A DNA stretch of 49,520 bases from an uncultured bacterium (GTDB lineage: Bacteria; Hydrogenedentota; Hydrogenedentia; Hydrogenedentales; GCA-2746185). Below the pieces are notes generated by a model. That model had not been told where the DNA came from. It ran no database searches and worked only from the letters and a program-made list of their open reading frames with translations. The translations under genes were made by a program, and so were the position numbers. This document shows positions 25,891-35,793 of this stretch, piece after piece; within the stretch, counting starts at the first letter, position 1, and each line of letters begins with the position of its first letter. The stretch covers positions 1 through 49,520 of the forward strand of contig CALLLL010000034.1 of NCBI GenBank assembly GCA_938082445.1, read 5' to 3'.

Positions 25891-28800
25891 ATGAAACACT
25901 TAATTGCTGGTGTGCTGATCGCCTTCTCTATTTCGGGAACTGCATTTGCAGCAGACCCTGAATGGATCTGGTCCAGCGAAACCAAAGACAACCAATCAAT
26001 CTTTTTCAGACTCGAGATTAACATTGAGAAAGATATTGAGTCGGCCATCTTTTCTGGAGCGGGCGATGACCAAATTGAAGTGTTTGTAAACGGGAAACGC
26101 ATTGGTCGTCATAGAAGCTGGAAAACATTTATGACGATGCCCCTTAAAACCAGTCTGATAAAAGGGAAAAACATCATCGCGCTTGCTGGACGAAATGGAT
26201 CAAGTTTGGCTGGTGTAATTGGACGAGCCACCATTACTTACACAGATGGTAGCAAAGATGTCTACGTTACCAATACCGACTGGAAGTCATCTAAACGTCG
26301 TGGCGACGGTTGGGATACAGTAGGCTTCGACGATTCCAAATGGAAAGCATCAGTGTCCTTAGGCGCTATCGGTAAAGAAGGCCTTTCTTGGAGTAATGCG
26401 ATTACGATGGCCGCTTTGGAAAATGCCGAGAAAATAGACTTGGACCCATCACCAGTTGCCAAAGCTATTGATAATTTAAACCTACTGCCTGGATTTAAAG
26501 CTGAACTGCTCTATACCGTACCTAAAGGCATGCAGGGGTCATGGGTTTCCATGACCAATGCTCCACAAGGTGGGTTCTATGTATCCGACCAAGGCGATGC
26601 CGGTATCTACCATGTACAGCCTGCTGAATTAGGCAATGCCGATTCCAGAACGGTGATCACTTCTATACCTGCACCTGTATCAGGTGCACACGGCCTGTTT
26701 TATGCCTTTGATTCGTTATATGCCCATGTAAGTGAAGGCAACAAAAAAGGGCTCTACCGTATTACCGATTCTGATCAGAACGGTGAACTCGATAAAGCTG
26801 ACTACATTACCCCGATTAACGGCGGCGGTGAACACGGGCCCCATGCCATCATGTACACCGAAGATAAGAAAGACTTGTATATCGTAGCCGGTAATCATAC
26901 CTATCTTCCAGAGATCTCAGGGAGTCAAGCGCCTACCAACTGGGGTGAAGATTTACTCTTACCGCGTCGTTGGGACCCCAGTGGACACGCCAAAGGCCGG
27001 ATGGCTCCGGGTGGTTGGATTACCCGTACATCCCCTGACGGAAAAAGCTGGCATGTATACTCTACTGGTTTCCGTAACCAATACGACATCGCTATGAACA
27101 CCGAAAATGAAATGTTTAGCTTTGATGCCGATATGGAATATGACCAAGGGAGTCCTTGGTATCGCCCAACTCGTGTATGTCACGTAGTCAGTGGTAGTGA
27201 GTTCGGTTGGCGTGGAGGTACCGGTAAATGGCCAACATATTATGAAGACAGCACTCCGCCAGTATTGAACATCGGTCCAGGTTCTCCGGTAGGAATCGTG
27301 TTTGGTACAGACGCGAAATTTCCGGCTAAATACCAACAAGCCCTGTTTATTCTCGATTGGACTTTCGGAACAATTCATGCTGTGCACATGACACCTGAAG
27401 GTGCCAGCTACACCGCGACCAAAGAAGAATTTGTTTCAGGTTCACCGTTACCCGTAACGGATACCGCTATTGGTACTGACGGTGCATTCTACTTCACTGT
27501 TGGTGGACGGGGTACCGATTCTGCATTATACCGTGTGTATTACGCAGGCGAAGAAGAAACGGCTCCTGCAAAACGTCAAGAATCTCAAGACACCATTGAC
27601 GCACGCAAGTTACGTCGAATGCTTGAAGAGTTCCACGGTCATGAAGATCCAAAAGCCATTGATACTGCATGGTCTTACATGGGGCATGAAGATCGCTTTA
27701 TTCGATTTGCCGCTCGTATTGCCGTGGAGAATCAACCCGTTGAGCAATGGTCAACAAAAGCGCTCTCAGAAAAAGATCCCTTAACCGCAGCACTGGCCAT
27801 GATTGCTCTATCCCGTCAAGGTCATGCTTCATTGCAACCGTATATCATCAAAGCTCTTAACCGTATTGACCTTAGTAAAACCGATGAAGTCACTACTTTG
27901 GCTGCACTACGTGCGTATGCATTATGCTTAACCCGCATGCGTGCGGATGATATGGTGACCATTAGCGATACCGGTATTCCACAAGGTGTGGTGAACGGTA
28001 TGATTAATCGACTCGATCCCTTGTTGCCATCTAAGAGCGACAACATTAATGCAGAGTTGGTTCGTCTCTTGGTGTATTTAGAATCACCTACCATCATCGA
28101 AAAAGGTTTGGCACTGTTGCATGATGCCAAACCTTCTGCGATCCCCGATTGGGCTGAGTTGATTAAGCGTAATGCTGGTTACGGTGGAACCATTGCTAAG
28201 ATGTTGGCAAACTATCCACCTCAAGCCAAAATCAATTACACACTCATGCTTCGTAATGTGCAAGATGGTTGGACGTTGGATCAACGTCGCGATTACTTCG
28301 GCTTTATCAATGAAGCGGGAACTTATAACGGTGGTAATCAATATGCTAGCTTCTTGGGCTATATTCGTGAAGATGCTTTAGCCCATTGTACTGATGAAGA
28401 AAAAGCCGCATTGAAAGATTTGACCGATAAGAGTTTGGTCAAGACTATTGAGTTTGAGATCACAGAAACTCACCCAGTGGATACTCCATGGACAGTAGCG
28501 AGTGCCGAAACACTGATCAATGAACGCGGCTTAAAAGGCCGTGACTTCAAAAACGGCCGCAATGCATACCATGCAGTTTCATGTGTGCTCTGTCACCAAT
28601 TCGACGGTGTGGGTGGCGCAATTGGTCCTGACTTAACTACGGTCAGCGGCAAGTTTTCCATACGCGATCTGCTCGAAGCCATTATTGAGCCTAGCGCAGT
28701 GATCTCTGACCAATACAACTCTTCAATCGTGACGATGAAAAATGGCGATGTGCATGACGGAATTGTCATCAACACTTCCGGTAGCCGTCCCGATGAAAAA

Positions 28801-29007
28801 GATGATGGTACAGATGAAGTGAAAATCTATACCAAAGGTCAGGACGAACCTATCGTAGTAAAATCCGGTGATATTAAATCGGTGGAAGAGTCCAAAGTGT
28901 CTCAAATGCCTGAAGGATTGACCCAAATGCTCAACGAAGACGAGCTCTTGGATATGATGGCCTACTTGTTATCGCGCGGAAATGCTGAAAATAAAATGTT
29001 TAAATAA
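25891..29007 (+). CDS. Exported propeller/HEAT-like protein with a C-terminal c-type heme-binding domain
   Basis: 1038 residues with a signal peptide (about 1-21, ending AFAAD). About 25-175 is a beta-sandwich like the sugar-binding domain of GH2 enzymes (FVNGKRIGRH, W-K-S). About 200-570 is a sorbosone-dehydrogenase-like propeller (LLPGFKAELLYTVP, GEHGPHAI, GFRNQYDIAMN, FGWRGGTGKWP). A helical repeat region follows (about 580-860). The end is the TIGR02603-type domain of Pirellula/Verrucomicrobium proteins, with C898-VL-C901-H902 and IGPDLTTVSGKFS. The family is thought to be a periplasmic heme protein linked to carbohydrate oxidation, but no substrate is established. ATG 25891 is chosen for the signal peptide; AGGAG is 14 bases away, slightly far. 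A terminator follows. Confidence 0.85.
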   Translation: MKHLIAGVLIAFSISGTAFAADPEWIWSSETKDNQSIFFRLEINIEKDIESAIFSGAGDDQIEVFVNGKRIGRHRSWKTFMTMPLKTSLIKGKNIIALAGRNGSSLAGVIGRATITYTDGSKDVYVTNTDWKSSKRRGDGWDTVGFDDSKWKASVSLGAIGKEGLSWSNAITMAALENAEKIDLDPSPVAKAIDNLNLLPGFKAELLYTVPKGMQGSWVSMTNAPQGGFYVSDQGDAGIYHVQPAELGNADSRTVITSIPAPVSGAHGLFYAFDSLYAHVSEGNKKGLYRITDSDQNGELDKADYITPINGGGEHGPHAIMYTEDKKDLYIVAGNHTYLPEISGSQAPTNWGEDLLLPRRWDPSGHAKGRMAPGGWITRTSPDGKSWHVYSTGFRNQYDIAMNTENEMFSFDADMEYDQGSPWYRPTRVCHVVSGSEFGWRGGTGKWPTYYEDSTPPVLNIGPGSPVGIVFGTDAKFPAKYQQALFILDWTFGTIHAVHMTPEGASYTATKEEFVSGSPLPVTDTAIGTDGAFYFTVGGRGTDSALYRVYYAGEEETAPAKRQESQDTIDARKLRRMLEEFHGHEDPKAIDTAWSYMGHEDRFIRFAARIAVENQPVEQWSTKALSEKDPLTAALAMIALSRQGHASLQPYIIKALNRIDLSKTDEVTTLAALRAYALCLTRMRADDMVTISDTGIPQGVVNGMINRLDPLLPSKSDNINAELVRLLVYLESPTIIEKGLALLHDAKPSAIPDWAELIKRNAGYGGTIAKMLANYPPQAKINYTLMLRNVQDGWTLDQRRDYFGFINEAGTYNGGNQYASFLGYIREDALAHCTDEEKAALKDLTDKSLVKTIEFEITETHPVDTPWTVASAETLINERGLKGRDFKNGRNAYHAVSCVLCHQFDGVGGAIGPDLTTVSGKFSIRDLLEAIIEPSAVISDQYNSSIVTMKNGDVHDGIVINTSGSRPDEKDDGTDEVKIYTKGQDEPIVVKSGDIKSVEESKVSQMPEGLTQMLNEDELLDMMAYLLSRGNAENKMFK

Positions 29008-29036
29008 TTAAACATTTTACTAATCAACAATTCATC

Positions 29037-29075
29037 GTGGAGCCAGTCCTTGCGACTGGCTCCACTTCTATTTAC
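29037..29075 (+). terminator. Hairpin terminator after the heme protein gene
   Basis: A perfect 12-base-pair stem, GTGGAGCCAGTC (29037-29048) with its complement (29054-29065), five-base loop, followed by a T-rich run (ttctattt). The T-run is broken, so termination may be partial. An AT-rich inverted repeat (28993-29018) also spans the stop codon. Confidence 0.65.
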
Positions 29076-29109
29076 AATAGCCTTTTAATTGACTGTAGAG
29101 CGGAACACC

Positions 29110-30297
29110 ATGAGCGAAATTATCAATAACTACGATGTAATCATCCTTGGTGCAGGGGCGGCCGGGCTTATGTGCGCGATTGAAGCAGGCTATGCGGATA
29201 AACGTGTATTACTGATTGAACACAATGACACCGTAGGAAAAAAGATTCGAATCTCTGGGGGTGGTCGCTGTAATTTCACCAACATCAATACCGAACCTTC
29301 ACGCTACGTTTCCCAAAATCCCCGCTTTTGTTATTCGGCTCTTTCCCGTTACACGCCAGATGATTTTATCGCCTATGTTGAACGCCATGGCATCGACTAC
29401 CACGAGAAAAAACTGGGCCAACTTTTTTGTGATGGATCCGCACAACAAATAATCGATGCACTGTTGCAAGATTGTGAGTATGCCGGTGTCGAACTTCGAG
29501 TCAGTTGCACAGTAAGCAGTGTTGAGAAAGAAGAATACTTTACAGTCAATACCAACCAAGGAGTTTTCTACGGGAAAGCTCTTGTGGTCGCCACAGGGGG
29601 ACTCTCAATTCCAAAGATGGGTGCAACCAGTTTCGGGTATACTCTTGCTGAACAATTTAATATCCCAGTCCTTCCTTGTACACCTGGCCTTGTTCCCATG
29701 ACACTCAATGAAAAAGATCTAGCGCGATTAGATGATTTATCCGGCATAGCATTTGATGCCGCAGTATCCATAGGAAAAACCCGATTCGAAGAAGCCGTAC
29801 TCATTACTCATCGTGGGCTAAGTGGCCCTGCGATTCTGCAGATCTCTTCTTTCTGGAACCAAGGGGATGACATTTCCATCAATCTGTTTCCAGATATCAA
29901 TGTAGAAGAAGAGCTCATGGAGCTTAAATACTCCGCACCAAAAACTATGCCGAAAGAATTTGTGCTTCAACGTTTGAGTGCACGTCTCGCCCAGCGCCTT
30001 TGCGATCTCTACGATTGGGAAGATCCTTTAGGGGAGATTTCCGATAAATTTCTGCGCAACATGGCGAAATCGCTCCAAGACTGGCGAATTCATATCCCCG
30101 GCACAGAGGGCTATCCCAAAGCCGAGGTGACTTGCGGAGGTGTTGATACACGTGCATTATCCCCTAAGACCATGGAATGTAAAGACTTACCGGGACTATA
30201 CTTCATCGGTGAGGTAATGGATGTAACCGGTTGGTTGGGTGGATACAACTTCCAATGGGCCTGGGCATCCGCCGTGGTAGCCGGGCGAGCGGTCTAA
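29110..30297 (+). CDS. BaiN/HI0933-type NAD(P)/FAD-dependent oxidoreductase
   Basis: 395 residues of the HI0933/BaiN flavoprotein family. The FAD motif ILGAGAAGLMCAIEAG follows the first beta strand, then GKKIRISGGGRCNFTN, the family signature. VVATGGLSIPKMGATSFGY lies in the middle, THRGLSGPAILQ and the closing ITGWLGGYNFQWAWASA-type segment (residues 375-390) complete the set. Members reduce or oxidise varied substrates, including bile acid intermediates and aminoacetone-like compounds, and the cellular role is often unknown. It is cytoplasmic. ATG 29110 is preferred to a TTG at 29089 because the first strand then starts at the usual distance, although the ribosome site is weak. It is a single gene after the terminator at 29037. 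Confidence 0.88.
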   Translation: MSEIINNYDVIILGAGAAGLMCAIEAGYADKRVLLIEHNDTVGKKIRISGGGRCNFTNINTEPSRYVSQNPRFCYSALSRYTPDDFIAYVERHGIDYHEKKLGQLFCDGSAQQIIDALLQDCEYAGVELRVSCTVSSVEKEEYFTVNTNQGVFYGKALVVATGGLSIPKMGATSFGYTLAEQFNIPVLPCTPGLVPMTLNEKDLARLDDLSGIAFDAAVSIGKTRFEEAVLITHRGLSGPAILQISSFWNQGDDISINLFPDINVEEELMELKYSAPKTMPKEFVLQRLSARLAQRLCDLYDWEDPLGEISDKFLRNMAKSLQDWRIHIPGTEGYPKAEVTCGGVDTRALSPKTMECKDLPGLYFIGEVMDVTGWLGGYNFQWAWASAVVAGRAV

Positions 30298-30379
30298 CAG
30301 CTGTTCAATAACGCTTAACTATTTAGAATAGACCAGTCATTAAATCGTCTAAAAAATGTGCACAATGGAATGTTTTTCG

Positions 30380-30388
30380 TGCTATAGT
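30380..30388 (+). promoter_or_regulatory. Possible extended -10 promoter for the cytochrome/copper enzyme
   Basis: TGCTATAGT matches an extended -10 element (TG-n-TATAAT, one mismatch in the hexamer) about 60 bases before the ATG at 30448. No convincing -35 box is present, as is usual for extended -10 promoters. Confidence 0.4.
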
Positions 30389-30447
30389 AGTTATCTTATA
30401 TACAATTTGATGCGATACTGTCTGATGTAATCAAAAGGAGTTTAGCA

Positions 30448-32088
30448 ATGAAGTTTGTTCGTCCGTTGGCGTTAACGTTAACCGTAATGCTGGGAATGAG
30501 TTCAATAAGCCACGCCTCTTCAGAAGAATTAACCTACACCAAAGATGTAGCGCCAATTATTAACAACAATTGCGTTTCGTGTCACCGCCCGGATCAAGTC
30601 GGTCCTATGTCGCTGATGAATTACAAAGAAATTCGTCCTTGGGCTAAATCGATAAAACGTCATGTTTCGGAAAAAACGATGCCGCCTTGGCATGCCACTA
30701 TGTATAAACATCCGTTTAGCAATGATCGCAGTCTCAGTGAGAAAGAAATCAATACAATTGTAAGCTGGATTGACAGCGGAATGAAAAAGGGTGATCCAAA
30801 AGACTTGCCCGAAATGCCCACCTTTGTCGACGGTGACTGGAAACTCGGAGAACCCGATATGATCGTTACACTTCCCGAAGTGACGATTCCTGCAGGCGGC
30901 CCCGATGTGTTTGAAGATCTTCCGGCAAAATTAAATTTAGAAGAAGATCGTTGGCTGACCGCAATAGAAGTATTGCCCAGCAATACCGCTGTAGCTCACC
31001 ATGTTATTGCTTACCAAACACGTGGTTTTTCCTTTGATCCTATGGGTGGTTGGTTAGGAGCCTGGGCCGCAGGATTGGCTCCAATGTCCTTCCCGGAAGG
31101 CACAGGGCGTCTAATCAAAAAAGGTCATGGCATCATTGGTGACATGCACTACCACCCAACAGAGTTTAAAGAAAAAGATCAAACACGTTTGGGATTACAT
31201 TTTGCCGACAGTATTGATGATGTACAAAAAGAACTCACCAATGTGTGGGTAGTCAACTTTGGGTTCCGCATTCCCGCTGGTGCCAAAAATCATGAAGTTC
31301 GTTCACAAAAACTCTTTCGTCAAAGCGGTAAGATAATGGCCTTCTCTCCGCATATGCATTACCGTGGTAAAGATTTTAGCTACACCGCTAAATACCCCGA
31401 TGGAACTGAAGAACTACTGTTGCTCGTTGAAAACTATGACTTTAATTGGCAAACGAATTATATCCTGGAAAAGCCCATTGATATCCCAGCGGGTACAACC
31501 ATTGAATGCATTGCGCACTACGATAATTCAGCAGACAACAAAGTTAACCCCGATCCCACTATCGACATTACTTTTGGTACTGAGTCATACGATGAAATGA
31601 TGATTGGATTCCTTGATTTCATCGTTGATGAAGGAGTTCGTCCAGAAACCGATGAAGAAATCATGGAGCGTATAACTAAAAAAGCTACAGCCGAATACCC
31701 AGACGATACCTACTCCGTGTATTTCCGAAATCCCAAAGAACCCACCACATTGCTAATTCCACGTGATGGAAGCCCTGGTTTTGTGTTGTTTACCTTTGGT
31801 CGTGATCTCAACGAATGCAGTGTCGATAAAATTATTTGGGATGGCAATAATTTTAGTGGTGAAGTCAACCTCAATATCGGTGCAACCACGACAATTGAAG
31901 GTACCTACGACCCAGAGTCCAAGCGCCTAGAAGCCAAGGTGCCATTGAAGTTTGGCGATCAAGACTTTACGGTTCGCTTAAAGGGAACACGGATAAATGA
32001 TTACGATATCGAAAAAGAACGTGCCATGATGAAAAATCGTCGTGGTAATGATTCCGAACGCCGTAGAAACAGACAGCGTAATCAATAA
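30448..32088 (+). CDS. Exported cytochrome c / copper type II monooxygenase-like fusion
   Basis: 546 residues with a signal peptide (about 1-24). A cytochrome c domain comes first, with heme motif C42-VS-C45-H46 and MPPWHA. It is followed by a core resembling the peptidylglycine/dopamine monooxygenase fold: H184-H185 (AVAHHVIAY), H234-Y-H236 (MHYHP) and H302-M-H304 ([10 protein letters not shown]). These pairs match the kind of histidines that hold the two coppers in that family. A C-terminal domain (about 400-530) is beta-rich and the tail is Arg/Asn-rich. The combination suggests a periplasmic oxidase fed by its own heme; the substrate is unknown. AAGGAG precedes the ATG. It ends 11 bases from the convergent sialidase. 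Confidence 0.8.
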   Translation: MKFVRPLALTLTVMLGMSSISHASSEELTYTKDVAPIINNNCVSCHRPDQVGPMSLMNYKEIRPWAKSIKRHVSEKTMPPWHATMYKHPFSNDRSLSEKEINTIVSWIDSGMKKGDPKDLPEMPTFVDGDWKLGEPDMIVTLPEVTIPAGGPDVFEDLPAKLNLEEDRWLTAIEVLPSNTAVAHHVIAYQTRGFSFDPMGGWLGAWAAGLAPMSFPEGTGRLIKKGHGIIGDMHYHPTEFKEKDQTRLGLHFADSIDDVQKELTNVWVVNFGFRIPAGAKNHEVRSQKLFRQSGKIMAFSPHMHYRGKDFSYTAKYPDGTEELLLLVENYDFNWQTNYILEKPIDIPAGTTIECIAHYDNSADNKVNPDPTIDITFGTESYDEMMIGFLDFIVDEGVRPETDEEIMERITKKATAEYPDDTYSVYFRNPKEPTTLLIPRDGSPGFVLFTFGRDLNECSVDKIIWDGNNFSGEVNLNIGATTTIEGTYDPESKRLEAKVPLKFGDQDFTVRLKGTRINDYDIEKERAMMKNRRGNDSERRRNRQRNQ

Positions 32089-32098
32089 ACCCAAATAA

Positions 32099-33229
32099 TT
32101 AGTCAGTAGCGACAATATCCTCAAAAGATGTTGTGGCAAAAGTGATAGTCTCGTATGCATGCTTGTCACCGCGTTCATACAGACATCCGACTAAACCATT
32201 ATCCAATACCACAAGGTCCGAGTAAGCACTCGGGCCTTCGTGCAATACTAGAGCATGCGGCCAGTTTTTACCGTTATCCCGGCTAAGGCGAATGGTCATG
32301 TTAAGTCGTTTGGTTTCGTTTGCCGGATTGGAAAAAAGAAGGTCCTGTTTATGTTTCCCCCTCATTTTTCCTACTCGACGAATGCTGGCCTGACATATCG
32401 GCTCTATTAATGCCGTGTCGTGATGTTGGTCGGTCCATGTGTCTCCGCCATCCCGGCTAATGGCCACTTGGCGTTGATGTTTTTCGCGATCATAATTACG
32501 CATATTCAGCATCAACTCACCCGTATTCAGTTCCACCACTTCACACTCATTCACTTGGTGTTCAGGAGTAGACCCGCCCAGTTGCCATGTTGCCCCGTGG
32601 TCATCGGAATAGATCACATGCGAGTAATAATGTTTTGTTTTAGCTTCAATATGGTCACAAGGGATTACCAATCGTCCTTTATGCTTCCCTTTTTTTAATT
32701 GAATACCTGCCCCAGGTCCAGTGGCATACCAAGTCCAAGTGGGTTTCTTGGTATTCGAAGTGATTTCCTTAGGGGTGCTCCAACTTAACCCATCATCATT
32801 CGATTGTGTAACAAATACTCGTCGGGTATCTTTACTCTTCAAGTCGATGATATCCCGTTCATGATCATCGCCACGATTCCATGTCATTAATAAAAAAATT
32901 GTACCTGTTTTTTGATCCACCACAGGAGCAGGGTTCCCACAGGTGTTGCCGACATCGTCCCAGATAATTTGCTGCTTGCTCCAGGTTACCCCGTTATCTG
33001 TTGAACGCTTGACCAGCATATCAATATTACCCGTATCGCTTCTTCCGGCCATACGCCCTTCACAAAAGGCCAGTACTGTCCCTTGTTTCGATACTGCCAC
33101 AGCTGGAATACGGTAAGTATCATACCCATCTTCCCCACTAACGAAAATAGGGGTTTGTATGAGTTCAGCGTAGGCGCCAGCTGAGACGAATAAAGTTAAT
33201 AGTAATGATGTCCATCGGAAGAAATTCAT
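32099..33229 (-). CDS. Secreted exo-alpha-sialidase, GH33-like
   Basis: 376 residues with a signal peptide (about 1-21). The start of the propeller has the YRIP motif (a variant of F/YRIP) whose Arg binds the sialic acid carboxylate. Five Asp boxes are visible (STDNGVTW, SNDDGLSW, SDDHGATW, SRDGGDTW, SRDNGKNW), the hallmark of the six-bladed sialidase fold. NECEVVEL supplies the catalytic Glu region and PSAYSDL the nucleophilic Tyr region. It should release terminal sialic or related nonulosonic acids from glycans. GGAGCA precedes the ATG. It is a single gene, divergent from the SGNH hydrolase gene. Confidence 0.88.
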   Translation of the reverse strand: MNFFRWTSLLLTLFVSAGAYAELIQTPIFVSGEDGYDTYRIPAVAVSKQGTVLAFCEGRMAGRSDTGNIDMLVKRSTDNGVTWSKQQIIWDDVGNTCGNPAPVVDQKTGTIFLLMTWNRGDDHERDIIDLKSKDTRRVFVTQSNDDGLSWSTPKEITSNTKKPTWTWYATGPGAGIQLKKGKHKGRLVIPCDHIEAKTKHYYSHVIYSDDHGATWQLGGSTPEHQVNECEVVELNTGELMLNMRNYDREKHQRQVAISRDGGDTWTDQHHDTALIEPICQASIRRVGKMRGKHKQDLLFSNPANETKRLNMTIRLSRDNGKNWPHALVLHEGPSAYSDLVVLDNGLVGCLYERGDKHAYETITFATTSFEDIVATD

Positions 33230-33340
33230 TGTGCTGCTCCATAAATTGCCAAGGTGAATGTGCGTACTTTACCATAACCTGCCCCAACGCCCTCAACTAT
33301 GCTACAGTAATTCATTCATCACTATATAAAGGAATTGAAT

Positions 33341-34024
33341 ATGAATCGTTTACTAATCGCATGTTGTGCACTCTTGTTTTTTATCCCTACAGTATTTGCT
33401 GAGAATAAATGGGAAAAAAGAATTTTAAGGTTTGAGGCTCAGGATGCTGAAAAAATGCCCGAACCCAATGGCATTCTCTTTGTGGGATCATCCAGTATCC
33501 GTATGTGGAAAACGGATGAAGACTTTCCAACACTGAATATCATCAATCGCGGATTCGGAGGATCGCAGACTTCCGATGCTTTACTCTATGCCGATCGCAT
33601 TATTTTGAAATATAAACCACGTCTTATCGCCATCTATGAAGGGGATAATGATATTGCTGCAGGTAAAACTCCGGAAACGGTATTTAAGGATACCAAAACT
33701 CTTTTTGGCCGTATACATGAAGCACTGCCTGAAACACGTATTATCTATGTCGCTATAAAACCCAGTATTGCACGTTGGAAAATGGTAGGCGACATGCGAA
33801 AAGCAAATGCATTAATTAAAGCCCACGCTGAGAAAGATCCACGTATTCACTATTTGGATATTGATACACCGATGCTTGGAGCCGATGGGAAACCCAGTAA
33901 GGATTTGTTTATAGAAGATGGCTTGCACCTCAATCGTAAAGGATACGATCTTTGGAATAGTTTGATTCATCCATATTTAGTGAAGGATTGGAAAGACATT
34001 AAGGCTTCATCTGTAAAGAAGTAG
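33341..34024 (+). CDS. Secreted SGNH/GDSL-type hydrolase
   Basis: 227 residues with a signal peptide (about 1-21, ending VFAEN). Block I is FVGSSSIRMW, with the likely nucleophile Ser51 at the place of the Ser in GDSL. Block II is RGFGGSQ, block III EGDND and block V DGLHLN, giving the Asp and His of the catalytic triad. The family includes acetyl esterases acting on glycans and lipases; a sugar de-O-acetylase would fit the neighbours but is not shown. ATG 33341 is chosen over a TTG six bases earlier because AAGGA is better placed. Confidence 0.85.
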   Translation: MNRLLIACCALLFFIPTVFAENKWEKRILRFEAQDAEKMPEPNGILFVGSSSIRMWKTDEDFPTLNIINRGFGGSQTSDALLYADRIILKYKPRLIAIYEGDNDIAAGKTPETVFKDTKTLFGRIHEALPETRIIYVAIKPSIARWKMVGDMRKANALIKAHAEKDPRIHYLDIDTPMLGADGKPSKDLFIEDGLHLNRKGYDLWNSLIHPYLVKDWKDIKASSVKK

Positions 34025-34096
34025 CCATTGTTCATCTTAGCTCAATATGCTAGCATGATTGCTTAATTAACCAATATATTTTTAAGGAAATGATTC

Positions 34097-35128
34097 ATGA
34101 AATTATCCACCATCTGTGTGTGTGCGTTGTTCAGCATTCATGCGCTAATTACCACGGCGTCAGCTGATTTATTATCAGCATCCAATGCATTTTTAAAAAC
34201 CTTGGACGAGACTCAAACCGCCCGTGCTGTATTACCGTTTGATTCCGAAGAGCGCCTTAACTGGCACTTTATTCCCAAAAATCGTATCGGCCTGAACCTC
34301 AAAGAACTCAACGATGAGCAAGATGAACTTTTGTTAAACATTGTACGTGCTGGACTCAGTGAAGATGGGTTTAACAAAGCCGAAGGCATTCGTGGCTTAG
34401 AAGCGGTGCTTTTTGAAATCGAAGGGGCTGCACACCGAGATACGGAGCTTTATCATATTCTCTTTTTCGGTACACCTTCTGAAGACGGTGATTGGACCGT
34501 ACGTTATGAAGGTCATCACTTATCATTACATTGGACCTTTGTAAACGGAAAACGAGTGGCTACAAGTCCACAATTTATGGGCACCAATCCTGCCGAAGTA
34601 CGTATTGAGGGCCCCAAGAAGGGCTTGCGTGTATTGGCTGACGAAGAAGACCTTGCACGCACCTTGGTCACATCCTTGACGCCAAAACAACAAAAAACGG
34701 CTATCCTCAATGCGAAAGTGCCCCGCGATATTTTTACAGCTGCCAGCCAAAAGGCCGAGCGCCAAGATGATGTGGGAATTGCATATACGCATTTGACTAC
34801 TCAACAACAAGGAGTGTTAATGTCACTCATCAAAACATTGGCGCATGTACAAAACAAATCCGCCGCAAAATCCAGACTCAAAGAAGTGCGCAAGGCCGGA
34901 CTTGATAGTATTAAATTTGCTTGGATAGGTGAGACGAAGAAAGGGGCACCGCACTACTATCGCGTGCAAGGTGCAACGTTCTTGATAGAGTATGACAACA
35001 TTCAAAACGACGCCAATCATATTCATGTAGTTTGGCGCGATTTCGACGGCGACTTTGGGGTGGATATGCTCAAGCAGCACCATGCCCGTCATGCACACCC
35101 CGATCATCCCGGCGAACATAAGCACTAA
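34097..35128 (+). CDS. Exported DUF3500-family protein
   Basis: 343 residues with a signal peptide (about 1-23, ending TASAD). The sequence follows the DUF3500 pattern: a first part with FDSEERLNWHFIP and RIGLNLKEL, a middle part with YHILFFGTPS and WTVRYEGHHLSLHWT, a helical part, and a C-terminal copy-like part ending HIHVVWRDFDGDFG. Its last 20 residues are His-rich. DUF3500 proteins have no proven activity; the paired His and Glu residues could bind a metal. AAGGAAA lies upstream of the ATG. It follows the SGNH hydrolase gene by 72 bases and precedes a small cysteine-containing gene by 14 bases. Confidence 0.85.
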   Translation: MKLSTICVCALFSIHALITTASADLLSASNAFLKTLDETQTARAVLPFDSEERLNWHFIPKNRIGLNLKELNDEQDELLLNIVRAGLSEDGFNKAEGIRGLEAVLFEIEGAAHRDTELYHILFFGTPSEDGDWTVRYEGHHLSLHWTFVNGKRVATSPQFMGTNPAEVRIEGPKKGLRVLADEEDLARTLVTSLTPKQQKTAILNAKVPRDIFTAASQKAERQDDVGIAYTHLTTQQQGVLMSLIKTLAHVQNKSAAKSRLKEVRKAGLDSIKFAWIGETKKGAPHYYRVQGATFLIEYDNIQNDANHIHVVWRDFDGDFGVDMLKQHHARHAHPDHPGEHKH

Positions 35129-35142
35129 TTGGAGAAGGTACA

Positions 35143-35376
35143 TTGAGCACCCTGAGTGAATTGGAACAGAAACGCGATTACTATAACGGGCTTAGCGATA
35201 CCGAATTGGACGAAGCTTGGGCTACACGGGCCGAGCGTGGAATTGGTGAAGGCGAAGAGAATATGCTGCGCTATATTGTGCGTGGCCGTAAAGGGTTTAA
35301 GGCCGTTCAAAGCAATGTCCCCATGTGCAAACGGTGTAACTTACCGGTCAATAATTGTGCGTGTATGAATCTATAA
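35143..35376 (+). CDS. Small protein with a C-terminal cysteine cluster
   Basis: 77 residues from a TTG start preceded by GGAGAAGG. The first 50 residues are charged and helical; the end carries CKRCNLPVNNCAC, four to five cysteines that could bind one zinc ion. No signal peptide. I do not recognise the family. It is 14 bases after the DUF3500 stop, so probably co-transcribed, although one product is exported and the other is not. Confidence 0.6.
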   Translation: MSTLSELEQKRDYYNGLSDTELDEAWATRAERGIGEGEENMLRYIVRGRKGFKAVQSNVPMCKRCNLPVNNCACMNL

Positions 35377-35429
35377 ATATCATTGGAAAAAGCTTTATTA
35401 GTTCGTCTGTAAACAATTTTATGCATTAC

Positions 35430-35458
35430 TTGACGTTTAGGTATGTTCCTGATAGACT
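35430..35458 (+). promoter_or_regulatory. Predicted promoter and long leader of the cold-shock gene
   Basis: TTGACG (35430-35435), a 17-base spacer and TAGACT (35453-35458) lie about 110 bases before the GTG start at 35567, leaving an untranslated leader of about 100 bases. Long leaders are usual for cspA-type genes, where they act as temperature-responsive structures; the fold here was not computed. Confidence 0.45.
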
Positions 35459-35566
35459 TTTTCAATGGCGATAGACTTTGTTCCCCCTGAAGTTTGTTGT
35501 CCTTAATCATTTGGAAGGGGATGAACATTGTGTTTTCTGAGCGAAAGCATCACGAGGAGAAAGAAA

Positions 35567-35770
35567 GTGGCAACAGGTACAGTAAAATGGTTTAGCGACC
35601 AAAAAGGATTTGGATTCATTGAGCCCGAAGGCGGCGGCGCAGATTTATTCGTACATCACAGCAATATCGAATCAGACGGATATCGTACATTGGAAGATGG
35701 CGGACGTGTTGAGTATGAACCTGGTGAAGGTCGTAAAGGACCCGAAGCAACTAAAGTACGCGTTTTATAA
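35567..35770 (+). CDS. csp: Cold-shock protein
   Basis: A 67-residue OB-fold RNA chaperone. It begins [20 protein letters not shown], with RNP1 (KGFGFI) and RNP2 (LFVHH) present, and ends [10 protein letters not shown]. These bind single-stranded RNA and DNA and melt structure at low temperature. The start is the GTG at 35567, with GAGGAG correctly spaced; an upstream in-frame extension is not part of the family. A strong terminator follows 24 bases after the stop, so this is a one-gene unit. Confidence 0.96.
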   Translation: MATGTVKWFSDQKGFGFIEPEGGGADLFVHHSNIESDGYRTLEDGGRVEYEPGEGRKGPEATKVRVL

Positions 35771-35793
35771 TTTGCACTACATTTGAACCAATC

